From positions 2,874,368 through 2,938,367 of the forward strand of contig NZ_KZ293963.1 of NCBI RefSeq assembly GCF_002352765.1: a stretch of 64,000 nucleotides of DNA, written 5' to 3'. The position numbers and the translations under genes are program-made. The stretch is from Alteribacter populi. Lineage in GTDB: Bacteria > Bacillota > Bacilli > Bacillales > Salisediminibacteriaceae. The notes under the pieces are model-generated. The model was not told the DNA's origin and did not search any database. It worked only from the letters and a program-made list of their open reading frames with translations. Positions 1-8,119 of the stretch are shown here, piece after piece; the first letter of the stretch is position 1; each line of letters opens with the position of its first letter.

Positions 1-613
1 TCGAAGTGAAAACAAGAGGACCGATGGATAGTTTCTCAGTGTCCGAATTTAAAAATAAAATGCCTCTTGTTTGATCTTGCCAAACCTCATCTCTCTTAAT
101 TCCAAATGATTCAGTTATTATAAGATCATATGGAGGTTTTTCATGTAAGGATTTATCGTCATTTACGATAGTTGTATCAAAAACTGGGTTCTCTATTAAT
201 GCGTGCTGTAAGTATGAGTAACGCCCGTTTAAAGCTAACACAAGTCTCATTTTCCTGTTGGCTTTTATAAACGTCTCAATATCATCTATATATTCTTGAT
301 AATGGCTGTTTGATATAAAAGCTGAACGAAAAAAGTTTGTATATTCCCTTATGTATAGGAATAGACATTGTTGTTGTTTACTTTCACAAATAGTAAAACA
401 GTCTTTATAATTTTGAATGATTTTTTGTGCTACTTGTTCTTCTTTATTTACAGATGCAAGAATAGGAGTACCAAAATACATTAAGCGTTTAAGTTTATTA
501 AAATCAAAATCTTTAATTTTAAACGCTAATAGCCTTTCATTAGCGTGACTATCTTCTATAAAGAAAATATTTTTATACCTTTTAATTCTATACCGATGGT
601 TCAAAAAGTACAT
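1..613 (-). CDS. E1-like/leader-binding partner protein of the RiPP cluster (partial, runs off left edge)
   Basis: The frame is open from an ATG at 613, preceded by a good AGGTGAG ribosome site, to base 1 (204 codons), so only the N-terminal part is visible. The last visible residues contain SIGPLVF. This resembles the IGPL stretch that precedes the Cys-rich zinc site in E1-like (ThiF/C-protein type) partners of YcaO cyclodehydratases. The preceding stretch (PPYDLIITES) looks like a worn-down Rossmann strand of that fold. It is the last gene of the cluster seen here, 11 bp downstream of the SagB dehydrogenase. By family logic it would present the leader peptide to the YcaO enzyme. Whether it is a stand-alone partner or the front half of a second fused YcaO cannot be seen. 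The family call is an inference from weak motifs. Confidence 0.55.
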   Translation of the reverse strand, partial: MYFLNHRYRIKRYKNIFFIEDSHANERLLAFKIKDFDFNKLKRLMYFGTPILASVNKEEQVAQKIIQNYKDCFTICESKQQQCLFLYIREYTNFFRSAFISNSHYQEYIDDIETFIKANRKMRLVLALNGRYSYLQHALIENPVFDTTIVNDDKSLHEKPPYDLIITESFGIKRDEVWQDQTRGILFLNSDTEKLSIGPLVFTS

Positions 614-624
614 TGTTTTCTCAC

Positions 625-1356
625 CTACCCTAAGAGAAATGCGTACAAGACAGTTTGTTGTTCTTCAATAAGATTGCTCAACTCCAGGTCATAAAAACCT
701 CCAAGCGGAACCGCTTGAATACCTAAATAAGTAGCAACCAATTGGATGTTTTGACCAATGTGGCCAGCTTCTTGTTGTACTAACTTATAAGAGATATCTG
801 TATACTTTTTTGAAATACATTGTAAATTAACACTCAGGACGATCGCAAACTGAGCTGTACTCGCTAAATAACCTTGAATAAATGCTTCTTTTACCTTTGA
901 CCATGGAACTTTTTTTTTCATTAGTAATTGACTTGTGTCGGTATTTAATTCACTAATGTTACCATCAGACCATAATTCATTATTTACGTTGTCCTCATTA
1001 AATAAATAGTGGATATTTACATAATATTGTGCCCCGCCAGATGGATAAGTTCTTCTCTGCCTCTTTCCTCCTATAAATGATAATTGGGAGAATCGTGCTA
1101 TAAAATCCTTGTTAATCATCCGTTCATTAGGGAACTGGTCTACCCATGTTCTCCTATTAAACAAAACTTTCTCAAAGCTGTCATTCAGGTTTAATGGATA
1201 AGAGAGATCAGCGGATTTATAACCATAGTTTTCTTTGACCTTTCGGGTGCGGTGTTCGTATACCTGAGTTGATGTGTATTCATGAGCATTAATTGAGGAC
1301 ATATGGTAATCAATAAATTTTTTATCAATATTTAATGAATAATCCCAGCTCCACAT
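625..1356 (-). CDS. SagB-type FMN-dependent azoline dehydrogenase
   Basis: This 243-residue protein of the nitroreductase superfamily should oxidise thiazoline/oxazoline rings to thiazole/oxazole with FMN, in the cytoplasm. Visible motifs are NRRT at 67-70 (the FMN-binding Arg pair of nitroreductases), SGGAQ at 106-110, EAGHIGQN at 196-203, PLGGFYD at 217-223 and a C-terminal YAFLLG. These are the classic SagB/McbC landmarks. It starts 3 bp after the upstream gene stops, behind an AGAGGGG ribosome site, so the two are probably translationally coupled. It is the more canonical of two SagB-like proteins in the cluster. The oxidase role is inferred from family and neighbours. Confidence 0.85.
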   Translation of the reverse strand: MWSWDYSLNIDKKFIDYHMSSINAHEYTSTQVYEHRTRKVKENYGYKSADLSYPLNLNDSFEKVLFNRRTWVDQFPNERMINKDFIARFSQLSFIGGKRQRRTYPSGGAQYYVNIHYLFNEDNVNNELWSDGNISELNTDTSQLLMKKKVPWSKVKEAFIQGYLASTAQFAIVLSVNLQCISKKYTDISYKLVQQEAGHIGQNIQLVATYLGIQAVPLGGFYDLELSNLIEEQQTVLYAFLLG

Positions 1357-1359
1357 ACA

Positions 1360-2229
1360 TTACCCCTCTTCTTTTTGATATGCATGGAGTTTTTTGCCCC
1401 TATGATAGTCACATAGTATTTTTGAAAAGATGTACTCACGATCAGGTGATACTCCTAACCTATTGTTTAACATATGAATGTGTGAGATTAATATAAAGTA
1501 CACGTCTTTCTTTTTATAAGCGGACTGATTTTGGACAATATTGGATATTTTCTCTTTCAACAATGTTAAATAAGGTTTGTATGGCTTAAGTGGTCCTTTT
1601 ACTTCCATACTTTTTGCTCTTTGATATAAAAAGGAAGCTAATTCTTTATGTTCAGGTTGATTATGAAAATTTTTCCAAATTAAGTTGTATTCATAAAAAA
1701 AGTCGCTCCTATTATCGATTAAGCCCATCTCTTCAGCTAGCTTCCCACACTCAAACATAAGGTCATACCCTATTGCATATCTCTTATTCCTCGGAATATT
1801 TCGGATTATATTACTGGCGAATTTTGAAGATATTACGAAGATTTCTTCTGAAATATTCATTACGCTCTCTCCACCGTAACGTTCAAACTCAGGAAAATAA
1901 TTAATAGATTGGATGCTAAAGTTAGGATAGGTAACCCCAGTTCCTTCTCCCTCCGTTTTTCTTACTCGCTCATCGTCCACTATAGATTTAAACACCCAAT
2001 CTAGATGTCTCTCTTTAAATTGATCAAGTAATGAATGTAATTGACGTTCAAAATGAATGTTATCCTCATTGTTTTTATATCTTAAACGAACGTGAGGACC
2101 ACCATCCCAGTAACGGATGAAGAAATATTCATTAGTTAATTCTTTCTCAGCTAAGGGTAACAGTATTTCCTTTAAGTAATCATCAATTAATTCATAATCA
2201 TGGATAAATATATGCTTTGAAGTCCACAT
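1360..2229 (-). CDS. LanB C-terminal-domain-like protein, candidate [4+2] pyridine synthase
   Basis: This is a 289-residue protein of the SpaB-C / thiopeptide-type bacteriocin biosynthesis family. The hallmark is near the N-terminus (FIRYWDGGPHVRLRY), matching the family pattern RY-GPH-R-R. Members of this fold either eliminate glutamate from glutamylated Ser/Thr or catalyse the aza-[4+2] cyclisation that builds the pyridine of thiopeptides (TclM/TbtD/PbtD type). A second, longer SpaB-C protein sits next to the LanB glutamylation gene and is the better elimination candidate. This separate copy, between two SagB-like genes, is therefore the likelier cyclase. That assignment is inference; the fold is well supported. 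Start ATG behind an AAGGAGGG site. Confidence 0.75.
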   Translation of the reverse strand: MWTSKHIFIHDYELIDDYLKEILLPLAEKELTNEYFFIRYWDGGPHVRLRYKNNEDNIHFERQLHSLLDQFKERHLDWVFKSIVDDERVRKTEGEGTGVTYPNFSIQSINYFPEFERYGGESVMNISEEIFVISSKFASNIIRNIPRNKRYAIGYDLMFECGKLAEEMGLIDNRSDFFYEYNLIWKNFHNQPEHKELASFLYQRAKSMEVKGPLKPYKPYLTLLKEKISNIVQNQSAYKKKDVYFILISHIHMLNNRLGVSPDREYIFSKILCDYHRGKKLHAYQKEEG

Positions 2230-2241
2230 CTTTAACCCTCC

Positions 2242-3432
2242 TTAAAGATCCAAAAAAGACGAGTGGCTGCTTCCTGAACGAGGAAAAACCATTAGAGAAT
2301 AGCCAATTAAATCTTCTTTTTTCAAATCCAGATACTCTTTTAAGTACTCGTCATTGTAATTTTTCATTCCTCTCGAAGCGATTCCCCATTTACCGGCATA
2401 TAAAGAAATATATTGCCCGATATATCCCATGTCCACGAAAAATTGGCTGAACGACTTTACGTTCTCCTTTTTATTAAAATGAAAGAAAAACCACATATTT
2501 AAACCGGTAATGTTTGTGTAAGCCTTGTACTCTTCAAGAATCTTATTTGGCTCCATTTTGTTACAATTACCCGTTTTTTTAATGAGCTTGCCATTGTCGT
2601 ATCGATAATATCCACTTTTATAGCCATAAACATCATTTATAAATAAGGAAACTTCAACTTTTGTTTTTCTAACCAAACCGTTTAATTGAAAAATAAGTTC
2701 ATCCATTTTTTCCTTTTCAAGCGTTCGATTAAACAAGACATCTCCAGATAAAGATTGATTAGACACCCGAAGCTGAAACTGTTCAAAAGGATCTGCAATC
2801 AAAGCAGGAGCTGTATGAATATCACTTAATTGCCCCTCTTCTTTTCTAACTTCTAAAACAATCGGAATGGACATGTAATCGACTTCTTCTAATTTTAAGG
2901 AACATTCACCATTTACATGTTTATACCTAACACCTTGATTTGTTAAGATCGACTCTACGTTCATTAAAGCGTGTCCAATATTAAGCATAGAAAGCATTTT
3001 GTAGAATTCGCCATAGTCGATTTGCAATTTTCGACCATCACTTAGTAAAATTAGGTACATTTTATTTTCTTCCAACCCGCTAATAAAAGTATTTTTACTC
3101 ACTTCGATTTTATCTAATAACGGATTTAACATATAAAGATGACCTTGATAGGACATGATTAGTTTTACACTTGGGATATTTTTTGCTGTCGGAGAAACGG
3201 AATGAAAATAATACTTACTATTAAAATCGACTCTGTAAATCCTCTCAACACTTGAAAAGATTTGAAATAGAAAGCTGTCCCATTCAGCCAACTGTTCATG
3301 CTGCTTTAAAAAATCCATATCTATATAAGCAATTGGTGTCATTGGCAACTTATAGCTACTTAGCTCTTGTCCATATTGAAACTCCTCGAACCTTCTCTCC
3401 CCAAATCTATCTAAATACTGCTTATCGATCAT
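2242..3432 (-). CDS. Divergent SagB-like (nitroreductase-fold) protein of the RiPP cluster
   Basis: This is a 396-residue protein. Its C-terminal third carries the SagB/ThcOx signature: MGYIGQYISLYAGKWGI followed by ASRGMKNYN and IGYSLMVFPRSG. The N-terminal part begins with FGERRFEEF and then diverges strongly, without a clear RR-S/T FMN site. It may be a second azoline dehydrogenase, a catalytically dead partner of the canonical SagB protein, or an enzyme acting on a different bond. It lies 9 bp downstream of the YcaO gene behind an AGGAGG site. Two SagB-like proteins of unequal conservation in one cluster is noteworthy. Confidence 0.7.
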   Translation of the reverse strand: MIDKQYLDRFGERRFEEFQYGQELSSYKLPMTPIAYIDMDFLKQHEQLAEWDSFLFQIFSSVERIYRVDFNSKYYFHSVSPTAKNIPSVKLIMSYQGHLYMLNPLLDKIEVSKNTFISGLEENKMYLILLSDGRKLQIDYGEFYKMLSMLNIGHALMNVESILTNQGVRYKHVNGECSLKLEEVDYMSIPIVLEVRKEEGQLSDIHTAPALIADPFEQFQLRVSNQSLSGDVLFNRTLEKEKMDELIFQLNGLVRKTKVEVSLFINDVYGYKSGYYRYDNGKLIKKTGNCNKMEPNKILEEYKAYTNITGLNMWFFFHFNKKENVKSFSQFFVDMGYIGQYISLYAGKWGIASRGMKNYNDEYLKEYLDLKKEDLIGYSLMVFPRSGSSHSSFLDL

Positions 3433-3441
3433 ATATACCTC

Positions 3442-5151
3442 CTATGGAAAAGGATGAGGGGTATTTTCTATCCATTTATTATTTAAACAACCACGTTTTT
3501 TTTCGTTGATTGCTTTTTCTACTCGAGAATACACTACTCTTCTATTCTGATGACCAAATGTCATCGTTAACATTTCGGGTACAATATACTTAACGTTAAC
3601 AAACCCTGTAACAGTTAGGTTAGGGTTTTTAATCGTAGCGCGATAAGCCTTTGGAGATATTTCAAGTATTTTTTCTTGCAATTTTTTAATAATTTTTGAT
3701 GATTGTCCGCTATAATCAACATAGTATTCGGTCAGTTCTTTATCCGTCATTGAATGAGATGTATTTAACGCGAATGATAGAACTTCTTTCATTTCTTTGT
3801 TTGAATATAGAAGTAAATGGTCCTCTAATTCTGACACCATATGAGGATGCGTTAATAGATATCTTTTTCTTTCTAGAAAGTCAGATCTTTTAAACATATT
3901 ATTGAAAACAGAAATTGCTGTCGTAGCCTCAATCAATGCTTTCTCAAGTGCATCCTCGAGATCAAACGAAGCTGCTGCTGCTGTGTAAAAAGCCATTTCA
4001 TCTTCCTTAGGATTTTCTTTTTCTAAAAGAACCCAAATTGTTGGAATTTTTAACTCCACTGAAATTTCAAAAAGATGAACTTTAATCCTTTTTCTTTTTA
4101 ATGCTTCAATGTAATAACTAACTTTCGTTGAGGTAATTTCATCCAGGTCTATTCGAACAGGTGGAATTCGCCCATACCAAGTGGCAAGAAATGCATCACG
4201 TTCAAATAGCTCTAGCATAGCATGTAAACTAGCTTCATCTACCGAAGAGCCTAACGCACTACCATTTGAGCTCTCATAAATGTAACGTTTCTCTCCACTT
4301 ACTTGATGAGAGTTAAAGTAAATCAATTGTTCCGGGATCAATACTTCTGTTCCTTTATGCAATGCCTCTACTCCCTGGTAATAAATAGGATCGTTCTTAG
4401 TGTAATTTTGACTATTGTTATAGTTGCAAAGGTGCATGACTTCAGTAAGTGTTAAATCAATAAGAGAAGACTCCTCTTCTCTCAGTGGATTGTTATCTTT
4501 TGTTGAATAAGGGAACGCTGTCGCATACCTCTCCATCGACTCCAATATCGACGTATACTTGGATTTCCTATACGTGGATGTCCTTCCGTAAGAAAGCATG
4601 GAAATTCCTTTGTACAACACCTCCGATTGCACCATGGGAGTACCGTATGAGTCTCCGGCTCGGGTTAGGTGATTGATGAGTGACGTCTTATTAGAGAAAA
4701 GGAAGGTTTTAAATTTTTCTAACCTTCCTTCCACTGATGAAAAGGTTTCTTGACGCAAATAAGTTTTCGTGAATCCACCTTCTGCCTTTTTATGAGAGAT
4801 ATCGACACGATCATAGAAACATCCACCACAGTCCCCTCTTTTAAACGTGCTGTGGATCTCCACTTCATACGTTTCCCGATTAAATATATAAATGGAGGGT
4901 ACCTCAATATCAGAAGCTAGCTTCTTTTTAAATTCATTAACAATATCTTGTTCACTACCATTTAGGTCGTCAGTAGTATCGTAGCCCATGTAATGCTTAT
5001 CAAGCCCAACCTCTACCAACCGATCTTTAAAACATCGAAAACAAAAGTGGTTCTCATGACGCCTGGGTCCTATAAAAATAAACTTATTATTATGAGAGAC
5101 TGGAATTATGTTACTCATAATGATCGGAGAAGCCGCCATTTGTATGCTCAT
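3442..5151 (-). CDS. YcaO-domain azoline-forming cyclodehydratase with N-terminal zinc-site C-domain remnant
   Basis: This 569-residue protein is the ATP-dependent cyclodehydratase that converts Cys (and possibly Ser/Thr) of the precursor into azolines. The N-terminal about 120 residues hold an FIGPR stretch and two CxxC pairs (Cys37/40 and Cys108/111), the tetra-Cys zinc site of fused C-proteins. The YcaO domain has SxxExxER at 201-208 and ExxERD at 314-319, the ATP/Mg-binding signatures. The protein ends in PHPFP, the PxPxP-like C-terminus typical of RiPP YcaO cyclodehydratases. It starts 3 bp after the upstream gene's stop codon, behind GGAGGG. It is the defining enzyme of the cluster. Substrate specificity for Cys over Ser is inferred from thiopeptide precedent. 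Confidence 0.93.
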   Translation of the reverse strand: MSIQMAASPIIMSNIIPVSHNNKFIFIGPRRHENHFCFRCFKDRLVEVGLDKHYMGYDTTDDLNGSEQDIVNEFKKKLASDIEVPSIYIFNRETYEVEIHSTFKRGDCGGCFYDRVDISHKKAEGGFTKTYLRQETFSSVEGRLEKFKTFLFSNKTSLINHLTRAGDSYGTPMVQSEVLYKGISMLSYGRTSTYRKSKYTSILESMERYATAFPYSTKDNNPLREEESSLIDLTLTEVMHLCNYNNSQNYTKNDPIYYQGVEALHKGTEVLIPEQLIYFNSHQVSGEKRYIYESSNGSALGSSVDEASLHAMLELFERDAFLATWYGRIPPVRIDLDEITSTKVSYYIEALKRKRIKVHLFEISVELKIPTIWVLLEKENPKEDEMAFYTAAAASFDLEDALEKALIEATTAISVFNNMFKRSDFLERKRYLLTHPHMVSELEDHLLLYSNKEMKEVLSFALNTSHSMTDKELTEYYVDYSGQSSKIIKKLQEKILEISPKAYRATIKNPNLTVTGFVNVKYIVPEMLTMTFGHQNRRVVYSRVEKAINEKKRGCLNNKWIENTPHPFP

Positions 5152-5154
5152 TTT

Positions 5155-6609
5155 CTATCCCTCCATAATTTCATAGCCATAGCCCATCTCTCCTAAAATT
5201 TTAGTTATATTTAAATTTTTTAGCTTGTTGTTCTTTTTTTGTTCTCCTTTGGAAATTGATTCATAATTGATTGAATTCAAACGATCAGCTTTTATTTTTA
5301 CTTTATGAAAGCAAGCATCTCTAAAATCAATGTTGTTTGTATAGGCACTTATCCAAGTGTAAATAACAAGTGGAATATATTCTTTATTCATAATCGTATA
5401 GTTAAACTTGAAGTAATCATCGCGAACTCTATCTTTAATATAAAGTTCGAGTTCATTATTTTCTGCTAAATTTAAAATGAATGATAATCGAAGCTTTTGC
5501 TTATTCAGAAGACTATTAATCATTGAAGAGTCCGGTAAGCTACCTGGCTCAATATACATCAATTCACTTTGTCTTACAGCCTCATTAACCTTTGTCTTAT
5601 GAATCACATTTGAATTTTGTAAAAGGTACAGGTCCTTATCATGCTCTTTTCGTAAAGCTTCAACAAATATGACCTCTACAACAAACTTTGCTAATCTTTC
5701 ATAATTAACGTCTGCTATATACACATTTTCTTCCTCACCTTTTTTTTGCTTACGTTGTACAGTGAAGACTTGAACCGGTAGCTGCAAGTAATCTTTATAC
5801 TTCTTATTCATGTTAAAAGATGAAACCGTTGAATCATATTTTTTTAGGAAGTTCTCCAATGCATTTAACGAAGTAATTGTGTCATTGTTTTCAACGTACC
5901 TTTGTGCTGTTTTATTTTCAGTTTTCAACTCAAAGTATTCCTTTTTAATCACTTCGAGGTTTTCTTTAATAAAAAACATAGAATTGCTGCTACTTAATGA
6001 AGAAGTGAGTAATGCTTGGAAAATAAACTGTGCCAAGATCTTTCCTGATATCATGGTGTTCTCGACCATACTCCCATCAAGATCTAGGTGGGGAGAAACT
6101 ACAATCTCATTGTAATCATTTATATAAGTATGATAGGAAGATAACAACTTTTCCCCCTCCAAGACCTGAAAGAGTTTTGTATTCCTACTCAGTTGATATT
6201 GCAGCTTGTAGTCCTCACATTTTTTTATTATTGTAGGGGTAGCTATGTGTTCTTCTGGTAATACAAGGTTAATGTTTGATAGCCTTAGTAAACTTTCCTC
6301 CATACTTAGCGTAATCCCCTCAAGCCAAGGGAAGTATTCGTAATTACAGTGCCTGCGAAGTATCTTGCTATTGATTTTATATACAACGTCTTTTTCTATC
6401 AAAAACGTAAGAAATGACAAGTAACGATTGTATTTTTCAGTTACAGCATCCTCCCTTATTCCTTCTCGCAATTCACTAATCATAGAGTGGATGTATAAGT
6501 AATCGTCTTCATTTGCCTTGATTTTAAATTTGTTCTTTTTTCCGAATAGATATAAAAACTCTCCTTCATGATAGTACCTGATTGTATTCCTCGCTTTTAG
6601 CTCCATCAT
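5155..6609 (-). CDS. Probable RRE/ocin-ThiF-like leader-binding protein of the RiPP cluster
   Basis: This is a 484-residue protein with no strong catalytic motif. The first about 85 residues (beta-rich start, then ending LIEKDVVYKI) resemble a PqqD-like RiPP recognition element. The middle contains a YNEIVVSP stretch and an alanine/phenylalanine-rich helix like those of degenerate E1-like (ocin-ThiF) proteins. In thiopeptide clusters such an F-protein binds the leader and presents the core to the YcaO enzyme, and the position directly upstream of the YcaO gene fits. I do not recognise it by sequence with certainty. An immunity or scaffold role is possible. It begins 1 bp after the ABC permease stop. 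Confidence 0.5.
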   Translation of the reverse strand: MMELKARNTIRYYHEGEFLYLFGKKNKFKIKANEDDYLYIHSMISELREGIREDAVTEKYNRYLSFLTFLIEKDVVYKINSKILRRHCNYEYFPWLEGITLSMEESLLRLSNINLVLPEEHIATPTIIKKCEDYKLQYQLSRNTKLFQVLEGEKLLSSYHTYINDYNEIVVSPHLDLDGSMVENTMISGKILAQFIFQALLTSSLSSSNSMFFIKENLEVIKKEYFELKTENKTAQRYVENNDTITSLNALENFLKKYDSTVSSFNMNKKYKDYLQLPVQVFTVQRKQKKGEEENVYIADVNYERLAKFVVEVIFVEALRKEHDKDLYLLQNSNVIHKTKVNEAVRQSELMYIEPGSLPDSSMINSLLNKQKLRLSFILNLAENNELELYIKDRVRDDYFKFNYTIMNKEYIPLVIYTWISAYTNNIDFRDACFHKVKIKADRLNSINYESISKGEQKKNNKLKNLNITKILGEMGYGYEIMEG

Positions 6610-6610
6610 G

Positions 6611-7354
6611 TTAAACCTGCTTTCTGTTGGAAAAACGGATCAATAACAGTGCGAATATGAACACGCCAAGAACAACACCTATTGAAATGAATGTGCTACT
6701 GTCAAATACGAGCCGCTGATTCCAAACATCAATAAATAAATGATTCATATGATAAATTGGATTCATTTTAGCAATGATTTGTACAAAATCAGGCATTTGA
6801 CTCACAGGGATTGAGAAGTCACCTGTAAACATCACAAATTGAAACAAAAGAATTGAAAAGACTAACGCACTCTTCATTTCATTAAATAAAGAGTAGATAG
6901 CTGAAGAGATCACCAATAAAAATGCGTTAAGGATAATAAAGAACCCATAGGAACTCATGAATGTTAATACTTGAAACTGTAAGTCATAGATGAGGATTCC
7001 AATTACATTGATTAATAGAAACCCGAAACTTGTGATAATAATTGATTTAATAATACTTGAGAGAAGTAAAATCCTGGATGATACTGGTGAGATACTGATC
7101 CTCTTTTCAACACCTGTTGTACGATTCATCACTTGATCGAATCCGAAAGCAAAAAAAACAACAGAAAATGTAATTAATAGTATGAAAGAGGGGGTATACA
7201 TTTGTGCATAACTTAATCCTCCGGCATACGTAGTATCCCCGAACAATTGTCCCATGAATACATAAGTAACTGGTGGCACAACAATTGAAAAGATTAGATA
7301 AAACATCTCCCTGGAAAACATAAGTAAGTCGTATCTTAACTGTGTGGCTAACAT
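6611..7354 (-). CDS. ABC-2 type permease (RiPP exporter/immunity)
   Basis: This 247-residue integral membrane protein has about six hydrophobic helices and the ABC-2 layout: a long N-terminal helix after LLMFSRE, a cytoplasmic NRTTGVEKR loop, and the PIYHMNHLF motif before the last helix. It follows its ATPase by 20 bp and would form the membrane half of a dimeric exporter for the mature peptide and/or self-immunity. The direction of transport is inferred from ABC-2 family habit and the cluster context. Confidence 0.85.
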   Translation of the reverse strand: MLATQLRYDLLMFSREMFYLIFSIVVPPVTYVFMGQLFGDTTYAGGLSYAQMYTPSFILLITFSVVFFAFGFDQVMNRTTGVEKRISISPVSSRILLLSSIIKSIIITSFGFLLINVIGILIYDLQFQVLTFMSSYGFFIILNAFLLVISSAIYSLFNEMKSALVFSILLFQFVMFTGDFSIPVSQMPDFVQIIAKMNPIYHMNHLFIDVWNQRLVFDSSTFISIGVVLGVFIFALLLIRFSNRKQV

Positions 7355-7374
7355 ATATTGTCTCCTCCTAACAT

Positions 7375-8094
7375 TTATACTGAAACTTTAGAAAGGTAAA
7401 AACTATTAATGGACTTGTATCCTAATGACAATATTTTGTCTGTTGTATCATAAATTTCATTTTCCCCATTATTAATAAGCATGACCTTATCGCAATACAT
7501 CTCAACTTCATCCATGTAATGGGTTGTTAAAATAACTGTTCCTCCCACCCTTTGGTTATACTCAACAATATAAGACCACAATACATTTCGCATATGTGGA
7601 TCTAGCCCTGTAGTCGGTTCGTCGAGAATAATCAGCTTAGGCTCAGATAAAAAAGCAATTGCTAAACTCACTTTTTGCTTCCAACCTCCAGATAACTTAT
7701 CGAAATACGACTTTCTATGTGGTTCCAATTTAAAGTCAGCAATAATTTCGTCAATTTCCGTTTTGGACTGGTAGTAAGATTGAAATAAACGGAGTAACTC
7801 TTCTACTTTTAATGTTTTGTAAAATTGGGTGGGTTGTAATACAACAGAAATGTCTTTTCTCAAATTCTCCAAACGCTCCATAGTCAATCCCTGTAAATTC
7901 TCATTAAAAATTGTAATATCACCATAATCAAATTCTTTAATAGTCATCAATATTTCAAGAAACGTAGACTTACCAGCACCATTCTTTCCGATAACTCCAA
8001 TGATTTCTCCTTCTTTTGCTTGAAAGTCTAAGCCCTTTAGCACTTGGTGATCACCATATGACTTTCTTAAACCTTTCACATCAATAATATTCAT
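7375..8094 (-). CDS. ABC transporter ATP-binding protein (RiPP exporter/immunity)
   Basis: This 239-residue ATPase shows Walker A GKNGAGKST near residue 36, signature LSGGWKQK near 135, Walker B LIILDEP near 156 followed by TTGLDP, and the switch His in ILTTHYMDEVE. It belongs to the multidrug/bacteriocin ABC-2 ATPase type and partners the permease immediately downstream. It lies 25 bp after the LanB dehydratase gene, behind a GGAGGG site, so it is co-transcribed with the maturation genes. Confidence 0.92.
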   Translation of the reverse strand: MNIIDVKGLRKSYGDHQVLKGLDFQAKEGEIIGVIGKNGAGKSTFLEILMTIKEFDYGDITIFNENLQGLTMERLENLRKDISVVLQPTQFYKTLKVEELLRLFQSYYQSKTEIDEIIADFKLEPHRKSYFDKLSGGWKQKVSLAIAFLSEPKLIILDEPTTGLDPHMRNVLWSYIVEYNQRVGGTVILTTHYMDEVEMYCDKVMLINNGENEIYDTTDKILSLGYKSINSFYLSKVSV

Positions 8095-8119
8095 CCTTCA
8101 CCCTCCATTTAAGTATGAA

